The notes under the pieces: model-generated
What the model was told of the DNA's origin: nothing
Database searches by the model: none
What the model saw: only the letters and a program-made list of their open reading frames with translations
Shown here: piece after piece, positions 24,697 to 33,532 of the stretch
Numbering within the stretch: the stretch's first letter is position 1
Layout: each line of letters starts with the position of its first letter
Program-made: the position numbers and the translations under genes
Source: Kineosporia babensis
Lineage (GTDB): Bacteria > Actinomycetota > Actinomycetes > Actinomycetales > Kineosporiaceae
Assembly (NCBI RefSeq): GCF_021129305.1
Contig: NZ_JAJOMB010000016.1
Location: 168,333-232,332, forward strand
Direction of reading: 5' to 3'
DNA: 64,000 bases

Positions 24697-24939
24697 CTAG
24701 TGAATGTGACTGGCCTGCGCCCAGTTCGCGGAGTCCCGCTCGATCTGCGCCCGGCGAGCTTCGGTGGTGCGTTTCTGCGCGCACGCTTCCCAGAAGCCGC
24801 AGGCCGAGGCGATCAGGCTGACGGTGCCGATGGCCAGCCCGGCCCGGGATCCGGCCACGAGCCCGCGCAGGATCAGTTCACTCACGCCGATGCAAAGAAA
24901 ACCCAGGCTGATAAGTTGCCACGCTCGATAATTGGCCAC
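24697..24939 (-). CDS. Small two-helix membrane protein
   Basis: This 80-residue protein has two hydrophobic segments, about residues 7-26 (WQLISLGFLCIGVSELILRG) and 32-50, and a charged C-terminal tail (QKRTTEARRAQIERDSANWAQ) likely cytoplasmic. The start is GTG behind AAGGGG. No family recognised. It is a single gene with no obvious partners, lying between the catabolic regulon and the D-amino-acid operon. Confidence 0.6.
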   Translation of the reverse strand: MANYRAWQLISLGFLCIGVSELILRGLVAGSRAGLAIGTVSLIASACGFWEACAQKRTTEARRAQIERDSANWAQASHIH

Positions 24940-25211
24940 GCTTTACCCCTTGCCGGATTGCGTACTGGGCGGTTCACCTAGGTAAACAGCTGTGACGCAC
25001 CGTGTCATGGAGGGAAAACCCCTTCAATTCCATTATTTTGCGGTGCAATTGAGCGTTATCTCGGATGCAAAGTCTGACCGTGATGATGCAGCCCTTGCAG
25101 AATGCCGAATTCACCGACCGAAGAGTTCGGCACCTGCGGCCATCGCCCCAACGAGTAGACCCAGTTTCCAAATCTGGACTCCTGGTCTAGAGTCGGGGCG
25201 AAGGAGTGATG
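24940..25211. promoter_or_regulatory. Divergent intergenic region before the D-amino-acid operon
   Basis: This 272-base gap is noticeably less GC-rich than its surroundings. It contains the inverted repeat GACTC-N8-GAGTC at 25177-25194, about 18 bases before the regulator start, and GCACCG/CGGTGC arms near 25006 and 25040. The first is a plausible operator for the DauR-like protein. No gene is seen. Confidence 0.4.
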
Positions 25212-25880
25212 ATGACCGACCAGGACGGCAGTGACGAGGACGAGCACCTGATCGCCGAGGCCGAGCGGATCGCGGTGGCGATCGGCCGGATGTTCCCCGG
25301 CGTATGCGAGGTGGTGCTGCACGATCTACGCGAACCGGACAACGCCATCCGGGCGATCGAGAACAACCTGTCGGGAAGGCGAGTGGGCGACTCAGCCACG
25401 GAACTGGGCCTGCGGCGGATTGCGGATCCGGACTTTCCCAGCGTGGTCCAGAACTACCCCAACCAGTTCCCCGACGGCCGGCCGGCCAAGAGCACGTCGA
25501 TCGGGCTCAAGAACAGCCAAGGCCGTTACATCGCGGCGCTGTGCCTGAACCTTGACGTCTCGACGCTGTCGCCGATGGCCCTGACCCTGGCCAATCTGGT
25601 CGCCACCCAGACCACGACGCTCAGCAACCCGTCTTCAAGTCATGCGGTTCAGGAGACGCTCCGTGACCGGACCGATCGGGAACTTCGATCGTCCGTTGAT
25701 GCTTTCGCGGCCCGGCTCTCCAGCACACCACGGGCGCTGGGCCGCGAGCACAAGAAGGATCTGGTCCGGCAACTGCACCAGGCGGGATTCTTCGAGTCCG
25801 GCAGTACCGCCCAGACCATCGCCGACCTGCTGGGAGTTTCGCGGGCAACGGTCTACAACTATGCGAAGCAGGATCACTGA
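25212..25880 (+). CDS. DauR/YheO-like transcriptional regulator
   Basis: This 222-residue regulator has an N-terminal PAS-like YheO domain (about 20-120: VCEVVLHDLREPDNAIRAIENNLSGRRVGD and KSTSIGLKNSQGRYIAALCLNLD). A C-terminal helix-turn-helix of the DauR type follows (LHQAGFFESGSTAQTIADLLGVSRATVYNY). ATG 25212 is favoured by AAGGAG 5 bases upstream; GTG 25206 and ATG 25209 are in frame. Its TGA overlaps the RidA ATG (TGATG). DauR proteins control D-amino-acid catabolism genes, which fits the two enzymes that follow. Confidence 0.9.
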   Translation: MTDQDGSDEDEHLIAEAERIAVAIGRMFPGVCEVVLHDLREPDNAIRAIENNLSGRRVGDSATELGLRRIADPDFPSVVQNYPNQFPDGRPAKSTSIGLKNSQGRYIAALCLNLDVSTLSPMALTLANLVATQTTTLSNPSSSHAVQETLRDRTDRELRSSVDAFAARLSSTPRALGREHKKDLVRQLHQAGFFESGSTAQTIADLLGVSRATVYNYAKQDH

Positions 25881-26272
25881 TGGAACTGCGCAACAGCCCG
25901 GCGCTGATCCCGCCGAAAGGCCACTACTCCCATGCCGCTGTTCATGGCGGTATCGCGTATGTCGCCGGTCAGCTTCCGATCGGCCGAGACGGTGATCCGC
26001 TTCCTGAATTGCCTTTCGCCGAGCAGGTGGGCCAGGTCCTGGACAACTTGGACCGGTGCCTCAGCGCGGCGGGGAGCGATCGGGCACATCTGTTGTCCAC
26101 GACTGTCTTCGTCACCGATATTCAGCAGTGGCCGCTGTTCGACGAGTTGTACGGCGCCTGGCTCGGTGATCACCGCCCGGCCCGGATCGTCGCCGAAGTA
26201 GCCCGGTTGCACTTCGGGTGCGCCGTAGAGGTCGCGGCCGTCGCCGCCGTCCCCGATGAGAAAGATTTCTGA
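25880..26272 (+). CDS. RidA family enamine/imine deaminase
   Basis: This 130-residue RidA/YjgF/UK114 protein has YSHAAVHGGIAYVAGQLPIGRDGD at the N-terminal end, the conserved FAEQVGQVLDNLDRCLSAAG helix and VFVTDIQQWPLFDELYG. The C-terminal PARIVAEVARLHFGCAVEVAAVAAV stands where the family Arg and Glu contact the substrate. RidA hydrolyses 2-aminoacrylate-type intermediates released by PLP dehydratases. It is coupled by one-base overlaps both to the regulator before it and to the PLP enzyme after it. Confidence 0.93.
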   Translation: MELRNSPALIPPKGHYSHAAVHGGIAYVAGQLPIGRDGDPLPELPFAEQVGQVLDNLDRCLSAAGSDRAHLLSTTVFVTDIQQWPLFDELYGAWLGDHRPARIVAEVARLHFGCAVEVAAVAAVPDEKDF

Positions 26273-27393
26273 TGCGTACGCTGCACGACCTGGACACCCC
26301 TTTCGCCGTCGTCGACCGTTCCCGGGTCCTGGCCAACGTCGCGCGGCTGCGCGAGCGACTGGCGCCGCACAACGTCGTTCTCCGCCCGCACGTGAAGACC
26401 GCAAAGTCGACCGAGGTGGCCGAGCTGATCTTCGACGGGCGGCCCGGGCCGATCACGGTTTCCACCCTCGCCGAGGCTGAAGCGTTCGCGGACAAGGGGT
26501 TTCGTGACATCACCTACGCCGTGGGGATCACCGCCCAGAAGCTGCCCCGGATTCGGGCTCTGCAGGAACGGGGCGTCGTAGTGACCGTGCTTCTCGACAG
26601 CGTGGAGCAAGCCGAGGCCGTGGCCGGCATTCCAGCGCTCATCGAGGTCGACTGCGACGGTCATAGAGGCGGAGTCTCAGCCACCGGTGACGAACTGGCT
26701 CAGATCGGCCAGGTCCTGACCGAATCGGGTTCTCTGGCCGGGATTCTGCTGCACGCCGGTGAGTCCTACTTCGCCTACACCCCGCAGGAGCTGAAGGCCG
26801 CGGCCGTCAACGAAGCAGACGTCGCCCGGCGGGCGGCCACCACCCTTCGCCAGGCCGGCCTGGACGTGCCGACCGTCAGCATCGGTTCCACGCCGACCGC
26901 GCACGCCTTCACCACCGACATCGATCTGAGCGGCATCACCGAGGTCCGGGCCGGCAACTACGTCTTCTTCGACCTGGTGATGGCCGGGATCGGGGTCTGC
27001 ACGGTCGATGATCTGGCGCTGTCGGTCGTCGTCACGGTGATCGGCCACCAGACCTCACGCGGCCAGATCCTCACAGACGGAGGCTGGATGGCCACCTCCC
27101 GGGACCGCGGCACTGCGCGTCAGCCGATCGACCAGGGATACGGGCTCGTCGCGGAACTGGACGGCACACTGATCCCGGACCTGTTGATGAGCGACGCCAG
27201 CCAGGAGCACGGCACCCTCAGCCTCCGCCCGGGCTCCCCGTACCCTCTACCCAACCTGCCGATCGGCACACGCCTGCGGATTCTCCCCAACCACGCCTGT
27301 GCCACCGCCGCTCAGCATCGGCAGTACACAGTGATCAGCTCGCAGGCCGATCTGGTGGTCGAGAACGTCTGGGAGCGCATTCAGGGCTGGTGA
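26272..27393 (+). CDS. D-serine/D-threonine dehydratase- or aldolase-like PLP enzyme
   Basis: This 373-residue fold-type III PLP enzyme has an alanine-racemase-like N-terminal barrel with PLP lysine Lys42 in RPHVKTAKS. The C-terminal D-ser-dehydratase-like domain has zinc ligands His341 and Cys343 in ILPNHACATAA. These features belong to the DSD1/D-threonine aldolase group. Its start shares a base with the RidA stop. With a DauR-type regulator and RidA in the same operon, dehydration of a D-amino acid to an enamine cleared by RidA is the likely role. Dehydratase versus aldolase is undecided. Confidence 0.9.
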   Translation: MRTLHDLDTPFAVVDRSRVLANVARLRERLAPHNVVLRPHVKTAKSTEVAELIFDGRPGPITVSTLAEAEAFADKGFRDITYAVGITAQKLPRIRALQERGVVVTVLLDSVEQAEAVAGIPALIEVDCDGHRGGVSATGDELAQIGQVLTESGSLAGILLHAGESYFAYTPQELKAAAVNEADVARRAATTLRQAGLDVPTVSIGSTPTAHAFTTDIDLSGITEVRAGNYVFFDLVMAGIGVCTVDDLALSVVVTVIGHQTSRGQILTDGGWMATSRDRGTARQPIDQGYGLVAELDGTLIPDLLMSDASQEHGTLSLRPGSPYPLPNLPIGTRLRILPNHACATAAQHRQYTVISSQADLVVENVWERIQGW

Positions 27394-27418
27394 GCCCGGG
27401 CCGGGCTCACCAGCCCTG
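27382..27418. terminator. Bidirectional hairpin terminator
   Basis: A 17-bp perfect stem with a 3-base loop (arms CAGGGCTGGTGAGCCCG and its complement) spans the stop codon of the D-amino-acid enzyme. It lies 10 bases from the convergent methyltransferase stop, with no long T-run. Confidence 0.75.
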
Positions 27419-27427
27419 GAGCGGTCC

Positions 27428-28435
27428 TCAGATCGGGGATGCCTCGATGATGGAGAACGGCGAGGGGCGCCCGACGATCCGGTCGAGGTGGAACCCGCCG
27501 GCGGCCAGAAGCTCGGTGTACTCCTGGGCGGTGCGCTCGCGGCCGGAGGTTCCGCCCAGCATCACCAGGTCGATCATCTTGGTCGGGTGCGGGGTGTCGT
27601 CGGCCGGCACGATGCCCTCGACGACCAGGAGCCGGGAACCGTTGGTGGCGGCCCGGCGGACAGTTCGCAGAATGCGGGTGGCCGACTCGTCGTCCCAGTC
27701 GTGCAGCACGAAGCTGAGCAGGTAGACGTCCGCGGCCGGGACCTCGGTGAAGAAGTCACCACCGACGGTCTCGACGCGTTCGCTCAGGCCGCGCTCCCTC
27801 ATCGCGGCCTCGGCGAGCGGCACCACGGCGGGCAGGTCGAAAACGATGCCGTGCCGGTCGGGGTGGCTGGCCAGAAGTTCGGCCAGGACGCTGCCGTTGG
27901 CACCGCCGAGGTCAGCGACCACCTTGCCTTCGGGCAGTTCGTAGCCGTCGAACAGGCCTCGGCGGGAGAAGCCGGTGACGTCGGCCATGGCCCGGCCGAA
28001 GAGGGCGGCGCGCTCGGGGTCGGCGGCGATCCAGCTGAAGGGGTCCTGGCCGAGGTAGTGCTCGGTGCCGTTCTCGCCGGTGCGGACCGCGTGCAGCAGG
28101 TCGCTGAACGGCAGGTACTGCTGCTCCATCCACATCTGCGCGATGTTGGTCTGGGTCTGCGGGTGGTTACGCGAGAGGGTCGCGCCCAGCTCGGTCGAGG
28201 CCACCCGGCCGTCCTCGGTGGTGCGGAACAGACCGAGCATGCCCAGGGTGCGGATCAGCCGGCTGAGCGGCTGGGGCTGGGCGCCGGTGCGCTCGGCCAG
28301 TTCGTCCACGGCCAGCGGGCCGTCGTCGAGCAGGGTGCAGATGTCGAGCTTGGCCGCGACGTAGAGCGCCTGCGAGACCTGGAATCCGGCCAGCATCTGG
28401 TTCATGAGGACGCTAGGGGGTTGCGGTTCGTTCAT
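27428..28435 (-). CDS. SAM-dependent O-methyltransferase (family 2)
   Basis: This 335-residue small-molecule methyltransferase has an N-terminal dimerisation winged-helix domain (LMNQMLAGFQVSQALYVAAKLDI and LAERTGAQPQPLSRLIRTLGMLGLF). The C-terminal SAM-binding domain has VADLGGANGSVLAELLASHP (motif I) and LLSFVLHDWDDESATRILRTVR, the usual His-Asp catalytic segment of this family. It follows the SARP regulator by 25 bases on the same strand, implying co-transcription or SARP control. No other biosynthetic genes adjoin it, so its natural substrate is unclear. Confidence 0.93.
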   Translation of the reverse strand: MNEPQPPSVLMNQMLAGFQVSQALYVAAKLDICTLLDDGPLAVDELAERTGAQPQPLSRLIRTLGMLGLFRTTEDGRVASTELGATLSRNHPQTQTNIAQMWMEQQYLPFSDLLHAVRTGENGTEHYLGQDPFSWIAADPERAALFGRAMADVTGFSRRGLFDGYELPEGKVVADLGGANGSVLAELLASHPDRHGIVFDLPAVVPLAEAAMRERGLSERVETVGGDFFTEVPAADVYLLSFVLHDWDDESATRILRTVRRAATNGSRLLVVEGIVPADDTPHPTKMIDLVMLGGTSGRERTAQEYTELLAAGGFHLDRIVGRPSPFSIIEASPI

Positions 28436-28457
28436 CCCGACAGACTGGACGTAGGGA

Positions 28458-28487
28458 CGTCTACAATTCGTAAACGTCCTGTAGACG
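28458..28487. repeat. Inverted repeat at SARP/methyltransferase junction
   Basis: Perfect 7-bp arms CGTCTAC and GTAGACG lie 16 bases apart, overlapping the SARP stop codon and about 25 bases from the methyltransferase start. Related GACGTAGGGACG lies next to it. It could be an operator for the methyltransferase or an RNA hairpin. Confidence 0.4.
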
Positions 28488-31136
28488 CCCGCGTAACTGG
28501 GCGGCCAGCGCGGGCGCCCGGGGGTCGTCGGCGTCTTCGATCAGGTTCAGCGCCTCTTGGTAGATCGGGGCGGCACGCTCGGTTCCGGTCAGTTCGGCCA
28601 GTGCGCACAGCGCCTGCGCGGCCAGGACGAGCGCACCGTGCGGGATGTAGAGGTCGGCGGCCCGGCGGTAGTTGACCTCGGCCTCGTCCCGATCCCCCAT
28701 CCCCGCCTGGATGAACGCGAGGGTCTGCAGGGTGTCGGCGAACGCGTACGGGCCGAGAGAATCCCCGAGGGCAATGGCCTCCAGGACGTTCTCCAAAGCT
28801 GACGAGAACCGGCCGAGCTGAGCCTGGCTGTAGCTGACCGCATTCAAAGCGGCTGCACGCCATCGGGGTTCATGGCCACGCGGATACAGCTCCAGCACCC
28901 GTTCGGACTCGGCCAGCGAACCCTCGGCATCGCCCTGCGTATCAAGCACGTACGCGATCTGACGACGGCAGTCAGCCACGGCCTCCCGATCCCCAGCGGC
29001 CTCGAAAATCCTCAGCGCCCGCCGCAAACGCTCCTGCGCGGCCGCGAAACGTCGCATGTCCGTGTCCACCTGGGCCAGGCCCCGCAAGGTGTGAGCGATC
29101 GCCTCCTGATCATCGAGGCGCTCGGCCGAAGCCATCCCGATCTCCTGCGTGGCCTGCAGTTGATGCCAAAGACCACGCCGGTTCAGGTGATCGCGCATCA
29201 CCCAGGCCAGCTGCCAGGCATGCCGATCGAACCCCAGCCGGAACGCGTGTTCCTGAACCGCCAGCAGCACCGGCCGCTCGTCCTCGAACCAACGGGCCGG
29301 AGGATCATTGAGGACGCTCCCCGGCGCCGGAGCGTCGATGCGCACCCGATACCGGGCCGGGAAATCACGGACACCGGCCGCGTAGGACGTCTGCAAGTAG
29401 TAGTCCAGAAGCCGCTGCACCGCCGTCGGTTCCGGTTCGGCCTCGGCCACCAGAGCCCGAACCAGGTCGTGCATGCGGTAGCGCTGCGGCGCATGTTCCT
29501 CGAGCAGGTGTGCCGCGGCGATCTCGGCCAGGGCGCTGCCCACCGGACGACCCAGCACGGCAGACATGGCGGGGGCGGTTATTTCAGGGCCCGGATGGGC
29601 ACTCAAGTTCCAGAATACTTCAGCAGTATCGTCTTTGAGGGCGGTTGCGGACCAGGACAAGGTCGCGCGGACGTCCAGCACATTGTCCGGGGTGCGCAAC
29701 GCGTCCAGATGAGCATCGCGCAGTTCCGCCGCGATCGCGGCCAGAGGAACGTGCCCGTTGATCGCCGCCCGGGCGGCCACCACGACCAAGGCGAGGGGTA
29801 AACGTCCACAATAGTCAATGATCTCGCGCACTGCGGCGGGCTCGGCCGCGACCCGATCCCGGCCCAGCCGATCGGCCAGGATGTTCTCGGCCTCTCCGGT
29901 CGAGGGTGGCTTGAGCGGCAGCACCCGGGCACCGGCACGAGCGACCAGGCCGGACAGGGTGCTTCGGCTGGTCACCAGGACCACGGATTCGCCCGCGCCC
30001 GGCAGAAGATCCTGAATCTGCTCGTACGTGGACGCATTGTCCAGCAGGATCAGCATCTTTCGGCCAGTCAGCTCGGTGCGGAACCGGGCCGCCCGGTCGG
30101 CCTGCCGTAGCGGGACATCGCCCGCCGCCACCCCCAGTGCCAGCAGGAATCCATGCAGAACGTCCGCGGTATCAGCCGGATCCAGGCTCGGATCGTAGCC
30201 CCGCAGATCGGCGTAGAGCTGACCGTCGGTGAACCGGAAGCTCTGCCGATGAGCCCACCGCAGCGCCAGCGCCGTCTTGCCGACCCCGCCCATTCCCGTG
30301 ACGATCAGGATCCCTGACGGCCCGGCGTCCTGCTGAAGTTCATGGTCACGGCCGGCGAAAACCGCTGGCTCTGAGGGCAGCTGAGCCGGTTTCAGAGACG
30401 TCCGGATCAGGCCGGGATCAGCCTTCAGGATACGGGCGTACAGTTCCCGCAGCTCCGGTCCGGGCTCGAGCCCCAGTTCCGCGGCGATCCGCTCGCGGCA
30501 GGCGTGATACACCGCGAGCGCCTCGGCCTGACGCCCGAGTTGGTACAGCGCGGTGACGAGCAGCCGGCACAGTTGTTCGTCGAGCGGTTCGGCGGCAAGC
30601 AGTTCGCGCAGTTCCGGTTCGATCGCCTGCGCCCGTCTGCGTCGCAGGTCGATCTCAAGCTTCGCGATCCGGGCGTTCCGGTGCCGGGCTTCCAACCCCG
30701 AACGCCTCAACTCGGCTCCGGGGCCGACCACTCCGGCCAGCGCTGGTCCCCTCCACCGGCCGAGCGCTTCTTGGAGGGTCTGCGCGGCCGCGATCAGGTC
30801 TCCGGTCCGCTCGGCGGCCAGCACCAGAGCGTCGAACTCGTCGAGGTCCAGTCGGACTTCGAGGCGATACCCACCGGCGACCGATTCAATGGCCAACCCC
30901 GAACGACGCAAACGGTGGACGTATGTGCGGACGATGGTGGAGGCGGTGGCGGGTGCAGTCGGGCCCCACAACTCATCGACGAGTTCGGCCGGGCCGGCCG
31001 GTTTCCCTCGGCGCAGAGCGAGCGCAACCAGGAGGGCTTCCTGCTGCGGCGACCCGGTAGGGATCTCCCCCTGTGGACCCCGGACGACGACAGGGCCCAG
31101 TACCGCGACGAGTACGGCCTCCCCTGTTTCGGTCAC
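28461..31136 (-). CDS. SARP/AfsR-type regulator with NB-ARC and TPR domains
   Basis: This is a regulator of about 891 residues. It has an N-terminal OmpR-type winged helix (about 1-95), a bacterial transcriptional activation domain (about 100-250, DEFDALVLAAERTG... LLVTALYQLGRQAEALAVYHACRERIAAELGLEPGPEL in pieces), an NB-ARC ATPase with P-loop GMGGVGKTA near residue 280, and C-terminal TPR repeats (about 620-890). This is the AfsR/DnrI architecture that activates specialised-metabolite genes. Start is GTG 31136 or 31139; neither has a good ribosome site, and GTG 31178 is also in frame. The methyltransferase just downstream is its most likely target. Confidence 0.9.
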   Translation of the reverse strand: MTETGEAVLVAVLGPVVVRGPQGEIPTGSPQQEALLVALALRRGKPAGPAELVDELWGPTAPATASTIVRTYVHRLRRSGLAIESVAGGYRLEVRLDLDEFDALVLAAERTGDLIAAAQTLQEALGRWRGPALAGVVGPGAELRRSGLEARHRNARIAKLEIDLRRRRAQAIEPELRELLAAEPLDEQLCRLLVTALYQLGRQAEALAVYHACRERIAAELGLEPGPELRELYARILKADPGLIRTSLKPAQLPSEPAVFAGRDHELQQDAGPSGILIVTGMGGVGKTALALRWAHRQSFRFTDGQLYADLRGYDPSLDPADTADVLHGFLLALGVAAGDVPLRQADRAARFRTELTGRKMLILLDNASTYEQIQDLLPGAGESVVLVTSRSTLSGLVARAGARVLPLKPPSTGEAENILADRLGRDRVAAEPAAVREIIDYCGRLPLALVVVAARAAINGHVPLAAIAAELRDAHLDALRTPDNVLDVRATLSWSATALKDDTAEVFWNLSAHPGPEITAPAMSAVLGRPVGSALAEIAAAHLLEEHAPQRYRMHDLVRALVAEAEPEPTAVQRLLDYYLQTSYAAGVRDFPARYRVRIDAPAPGSVLNDPPARWFEDERPVLLAVQEHAFRLGFDRHAWQLAWVMRDHLNRRGLWHQLQATQEIGMASAERLDDQEAIAHTLRGLAQVDTDMRRFAAAQERLRRALRIFEAAGDREAVADCRRQIAYVLDTQGDAEGSLAESERVLELYPRGHEPRWRAAALNAVSYSQAQLGRFSSALENVLEAIALGDSLGPYAFADTLQTLAFIQAGMGDRDEAEVNYRRAADLYIPHGALVLAAQALCALAELTGTERAAPIYQEALNLIEDADDPRAPALAAQLRGRLQDVYEL

Positions 31137-31202
31137 CACGCGGCCCAACAGTACCGGTCGCGTCCATCTGGCCCGCACGCGTCCGCAAGCCCTCTTGAAG
31201 GA

Positions 31203-31242
31203 CACGGACCCGCCGGCGCCGTCACGCGCCGGCGGGTCCGTG
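31203..31242. terminator. Strong hairpin terminator after amylase
   Basis: This is a 16-bp perfect stem (arm starting CACGGACCCGCCGGCG) with an 8-base loop CCGTCACG. It lies 11 bases beyond the amylase stop and upstream of the SARP start, so it separates the two transcription units. Confidence 0.8.
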
Positions 31243-31252
31243 CCGACAGGCC

Positions 31253-32776
31253 CTACACCCGGTCGGCCTTGGTGAACGCCACCGCGCTCTTGCCCTTGAC
31301 GGTGACCTTGGCCTTCCCGTTGGCGCCGACCGTCACGGTCGGCCCCGAGCACTTACCCTTCTTGGCCACTCCGGTGGTGACGTTGCAGTACGTTCCGGCG
31401 GGCAGACCAGTGCTGAAAGTGGCTGTCTTGTCTACCTTGTCGTTGTTCAGAGCCACCCATCCCGCGTTACCCCGGCTGAACGCGATCAGGTTTCCGCCGT
31501 CGTCCCACCAGTTCTTCACCGGTGCCTTACCCACGTGATTGTGGAACGAGACCATGCCCGTGACCGCGGGGTCCGAGTGCACGCAGACCCATTCTTTCGA
31601 GGCGCAGTCCGTGTCGGTGATGTACCCGTCCTGGTCCGAGGGCGGGGAGGCGTCCGTGGCATCCCAGGCGAAACTGCTGTATACCTGCGGCGTTCCGTAG
31701 CCGTAGGCGAGCAGGAACTGCTGGGCCAGGACGTTCGTGGCTCCGTCCTTGTAGTTGAGTGAGTCGCCGTTGCGCTCGGTGTCGTGGTTCTGCACGAAGC
31801 TCAGCGTCTTCTCGCTCGGGGTCAGGCCGGAGCCCTCGCCGAAGCCCTGCAACGTGGCCAGGCTGCCGGGGGCGTCGACGGGGTAGCTCTTGAACGCGTT
31901 CTTGAGCTGGATGTCGCCGTCCAGGCCGAGCACCGCCGAACCAGCGCTGGTGAAGGCCTGCGGGGACAGGTAGCCGGGCCCGCCGCCGAAGATCTCCAGC
32001 GCCACATACGGCCGGGAGCCGTCCACGGTGTTGCGCAGCTTCTTCTGCAGGGCGATCATGTCGGCCTGCCCGACGTGCTTGGCCGCGTCCACCCGGAACC
32101 CGGAAACGCCCCAGCCGATCAGCTTGTTCAGGTAGCCGGCCAGCTCGTTCTGGACCTTGGGCCGGTCGGTGCGCAGATCGGCCAGGCCCACCAGCTCGCA
32201 CTTGCGCACCTGCTGCAGGTTGTTGAAGTCGTCGATGCCGCCGGTCGTGGACGGGCAGTCGGTGCCCTTCTGGTGGAAGTCCGCGGCGTCGTACAGGCCG
32301 GGGTACTCGAAGTGCGAGTACTTGCGCCCGCCGTAGGAGATCGCGCCCTGCCCGGTCATGTGGTTGACCACGGCGTCCACGTAGACCTTGACCCCGGCCT
32401 GGCGGCAGGTCTTCACCATGGCCCGGAACTCGGCCTCGGTGCCCATCCGCCCGGCCAGGTCGTACGAGACCGGCTGATAGATCTCCCACCACGGATGAAG
32501 GACGGTGTCGCTGCCGTTGCCGAGTTCGGTGCGCTTGAGCGAGTCAGCCGGCTGGGAGACCTGAACCCCGGCATAACCGGCCGGGCCGAGGACGTCGGTG
32601 CACTCGGTGGCCACGGAGGTCCAGTTCCACTGGAACAGGTTCGCCATCACGTCGGAACGGCCCGGACCGGCTGCCGGTGGTGTCGATGGCGAGTCCAGCG
32701 CCTGTATCCCGACCAGGGGCAGACCGATCGCCGCCAGAACGGCGAGAGCGCTGAGGGACGACGAGCGTACGGACAT
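31253..32776 (-). CDS. Secreted alpha-amylase, GH13
   Basis: This 507-residue extracellular starch-degrading enzyme has a signal peptide at residues 1-27. The (beta/alpha)8 barrel has conserved regions DAVVNHMTG (region I), GFRVDAAKH with nucleophile Asp230, ALEIFGG with acid/base Glu261 and FVQNHDTERN with Asp332. All catalytic residues are present. A beta-sandwich C-domain follows, ending in a short Gly/Lys/Val-rich tail (VTVGANGKAKVTVKGKSAVAF, abbreviated); no starch-binding CBM20 is evident. It is a monocistronic gene flanked by a strong terminator. The family assignment is firm; it resembles Streptomyces-type amylases. Confidence 0.95.
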   Translation of the reverse strand: MSVRSSSLSALAVLAAIGLPLVGIQALDSPSTPPAAGPGRSDVMANLFQWNWTSVATECTDVLGPAGYAGVQVSQPADSLKRTELGNGSDTVLHPWWEIYQPVSYDLAGRMGTEAEFRAMVKTCRQAGVKVYVDAVVNHMTGQGAISYGGRKYSHFEYPGLYDAADFHQKGTDCPSTTGGIDDFNNLQQVRKCELVGLADLRTDRPKVQNELAGYLNKLIGWGVSGFRVDAAKHVGQADMIALQKKLRNTVDGSRPYVALEIFGGGPGYLSPQAFTSAGSAVLGLDGDIQLKNAFKSYPVDAPGSLATLQGFGEGSGLTPSEKTLSFVQNHDTERNGDSLNYKDGATNVLAQQFLLAYGYGTPQVYSSFAWDATDASPPSDQDGYITDTDCASKEWVCVHSDPAVTGMVSFHNHVGKAPVKNWWDDGGNLIAFSRGNAGWVALNNDKVDKTATFSTGLPAGTYCNVTTGVAKKGKCSGPTVTVGANGKAKVTVKGKSAVAFTKADRV

Positions 32777-32874
32777 GCGTTCCCCTATGAGTCGACGCTG
32801 AACTCACTCTTGGCCAGAGGAACGCTAACGGTCGGCCCGCACGCAGGGCTACCCCTTCGTCACCGCCCGCTCTG

Positions 32875-33489
32875 CTACCGCCCGCGCAGCCGGTGCCAGA
32901 GCCAGTCCGGGGTGTGCTCGTCGTCACGGGTGAACCATGCAGTGTCGCAACGGTAGTCGTAGGTGCTGGGCTGGCGCGGGCCGGAGAAGGTCGGCTCGTG
33001 CTCGTAGTCGTAGTCCGCCTCGAACCGGCCGTCCTCGGTCACGGTGATCCGGATCGAGTACCAGGCCCCGCTGCCGGGCAGGTAGAGGGCCTCGCGCAGC
33101 CGGTACAGGTAGCCCCAGTGCACGGTCGGCAGGAAGATCCCGGTACTGCCGTCGGCCTGCTCGTACTCGGCCTCGCACTCCACGAACTGCGCGCCCACCA
33201 GGTACCCGTAGAACGTGAACGCCTTCACCCCCGGCGGGGCGTCGGCCTGGGCCAGCCCGACGATGCAGCGCAGCTGAAGCTGCGGATCGATCAGCCCCGA
33301 CTCCGAGCGGATCTGCTCGTACCCGTCCCAGCCGGGCCACGGCTTGTCCGGCGCCGACCAGGTGAGGTTCGGGTTGTCGGACGGCCAGACCCCCTCGGGG
33401 CGGCGATCGATCGAAGGCCTGGCCCCCGTCAGTACCGCCGGGAGAACCCGGTCCGCACGCTTCCATCTGCTCAAGAGCCTGCCCAGCAT
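32875..33489 (-). CDS. Hypothetical protein, YezG-like (possible immunity-family fold)
   Basis: This 204-residue soluble protein carries an aromatic and acidic pattern toward the C-terminus (GAWYSIRITVTEDGRFEADYDYEHEP, then WFTRDDEHTPDWL). That resembles actinobacterial YezG/DUF600-type proteins, some of which neutralise polymorphic toxins. No toxin gene is next to it: neighbours are PepN (upstream on the same strand, 43 bases) and amylase. The function is therefore not assigned; the resemblance is from memory of the family and moderate at best. Confidence 0.6.
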   Translation of the reverse strand: MLGRLLSRWKRADRVLPAVLTGARPSIDRRPEGVWPSDNPNLTWSAPDKPWPGWDGYEQIRSESGLIDPQLQLRCIVGLAQADAPPGVKAFTFYGYLVGAQFVECEAEYEQADGSTGIFLPTVHWGYLYRLREALYLPGSGAWYSIRITVTEDGRFEADYDYEHEPTFSGPRQPSTYDYRCDTAWFTRDDEHTPDWLWHRLRGR

Positions 33490-33532
33490 GGGCGAAGCCT
33501 ACGGGCACGTACGAACCGGCTCCCACCAGCCT

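Noticed and set aside
32875..33489. Toxin-immunity pair at the YezG-like gene
   Set aside because: No polymorphic toxin or WXG/T7SS gene is adjacent, so an immunity role is not supported here despite the fold resemblance.
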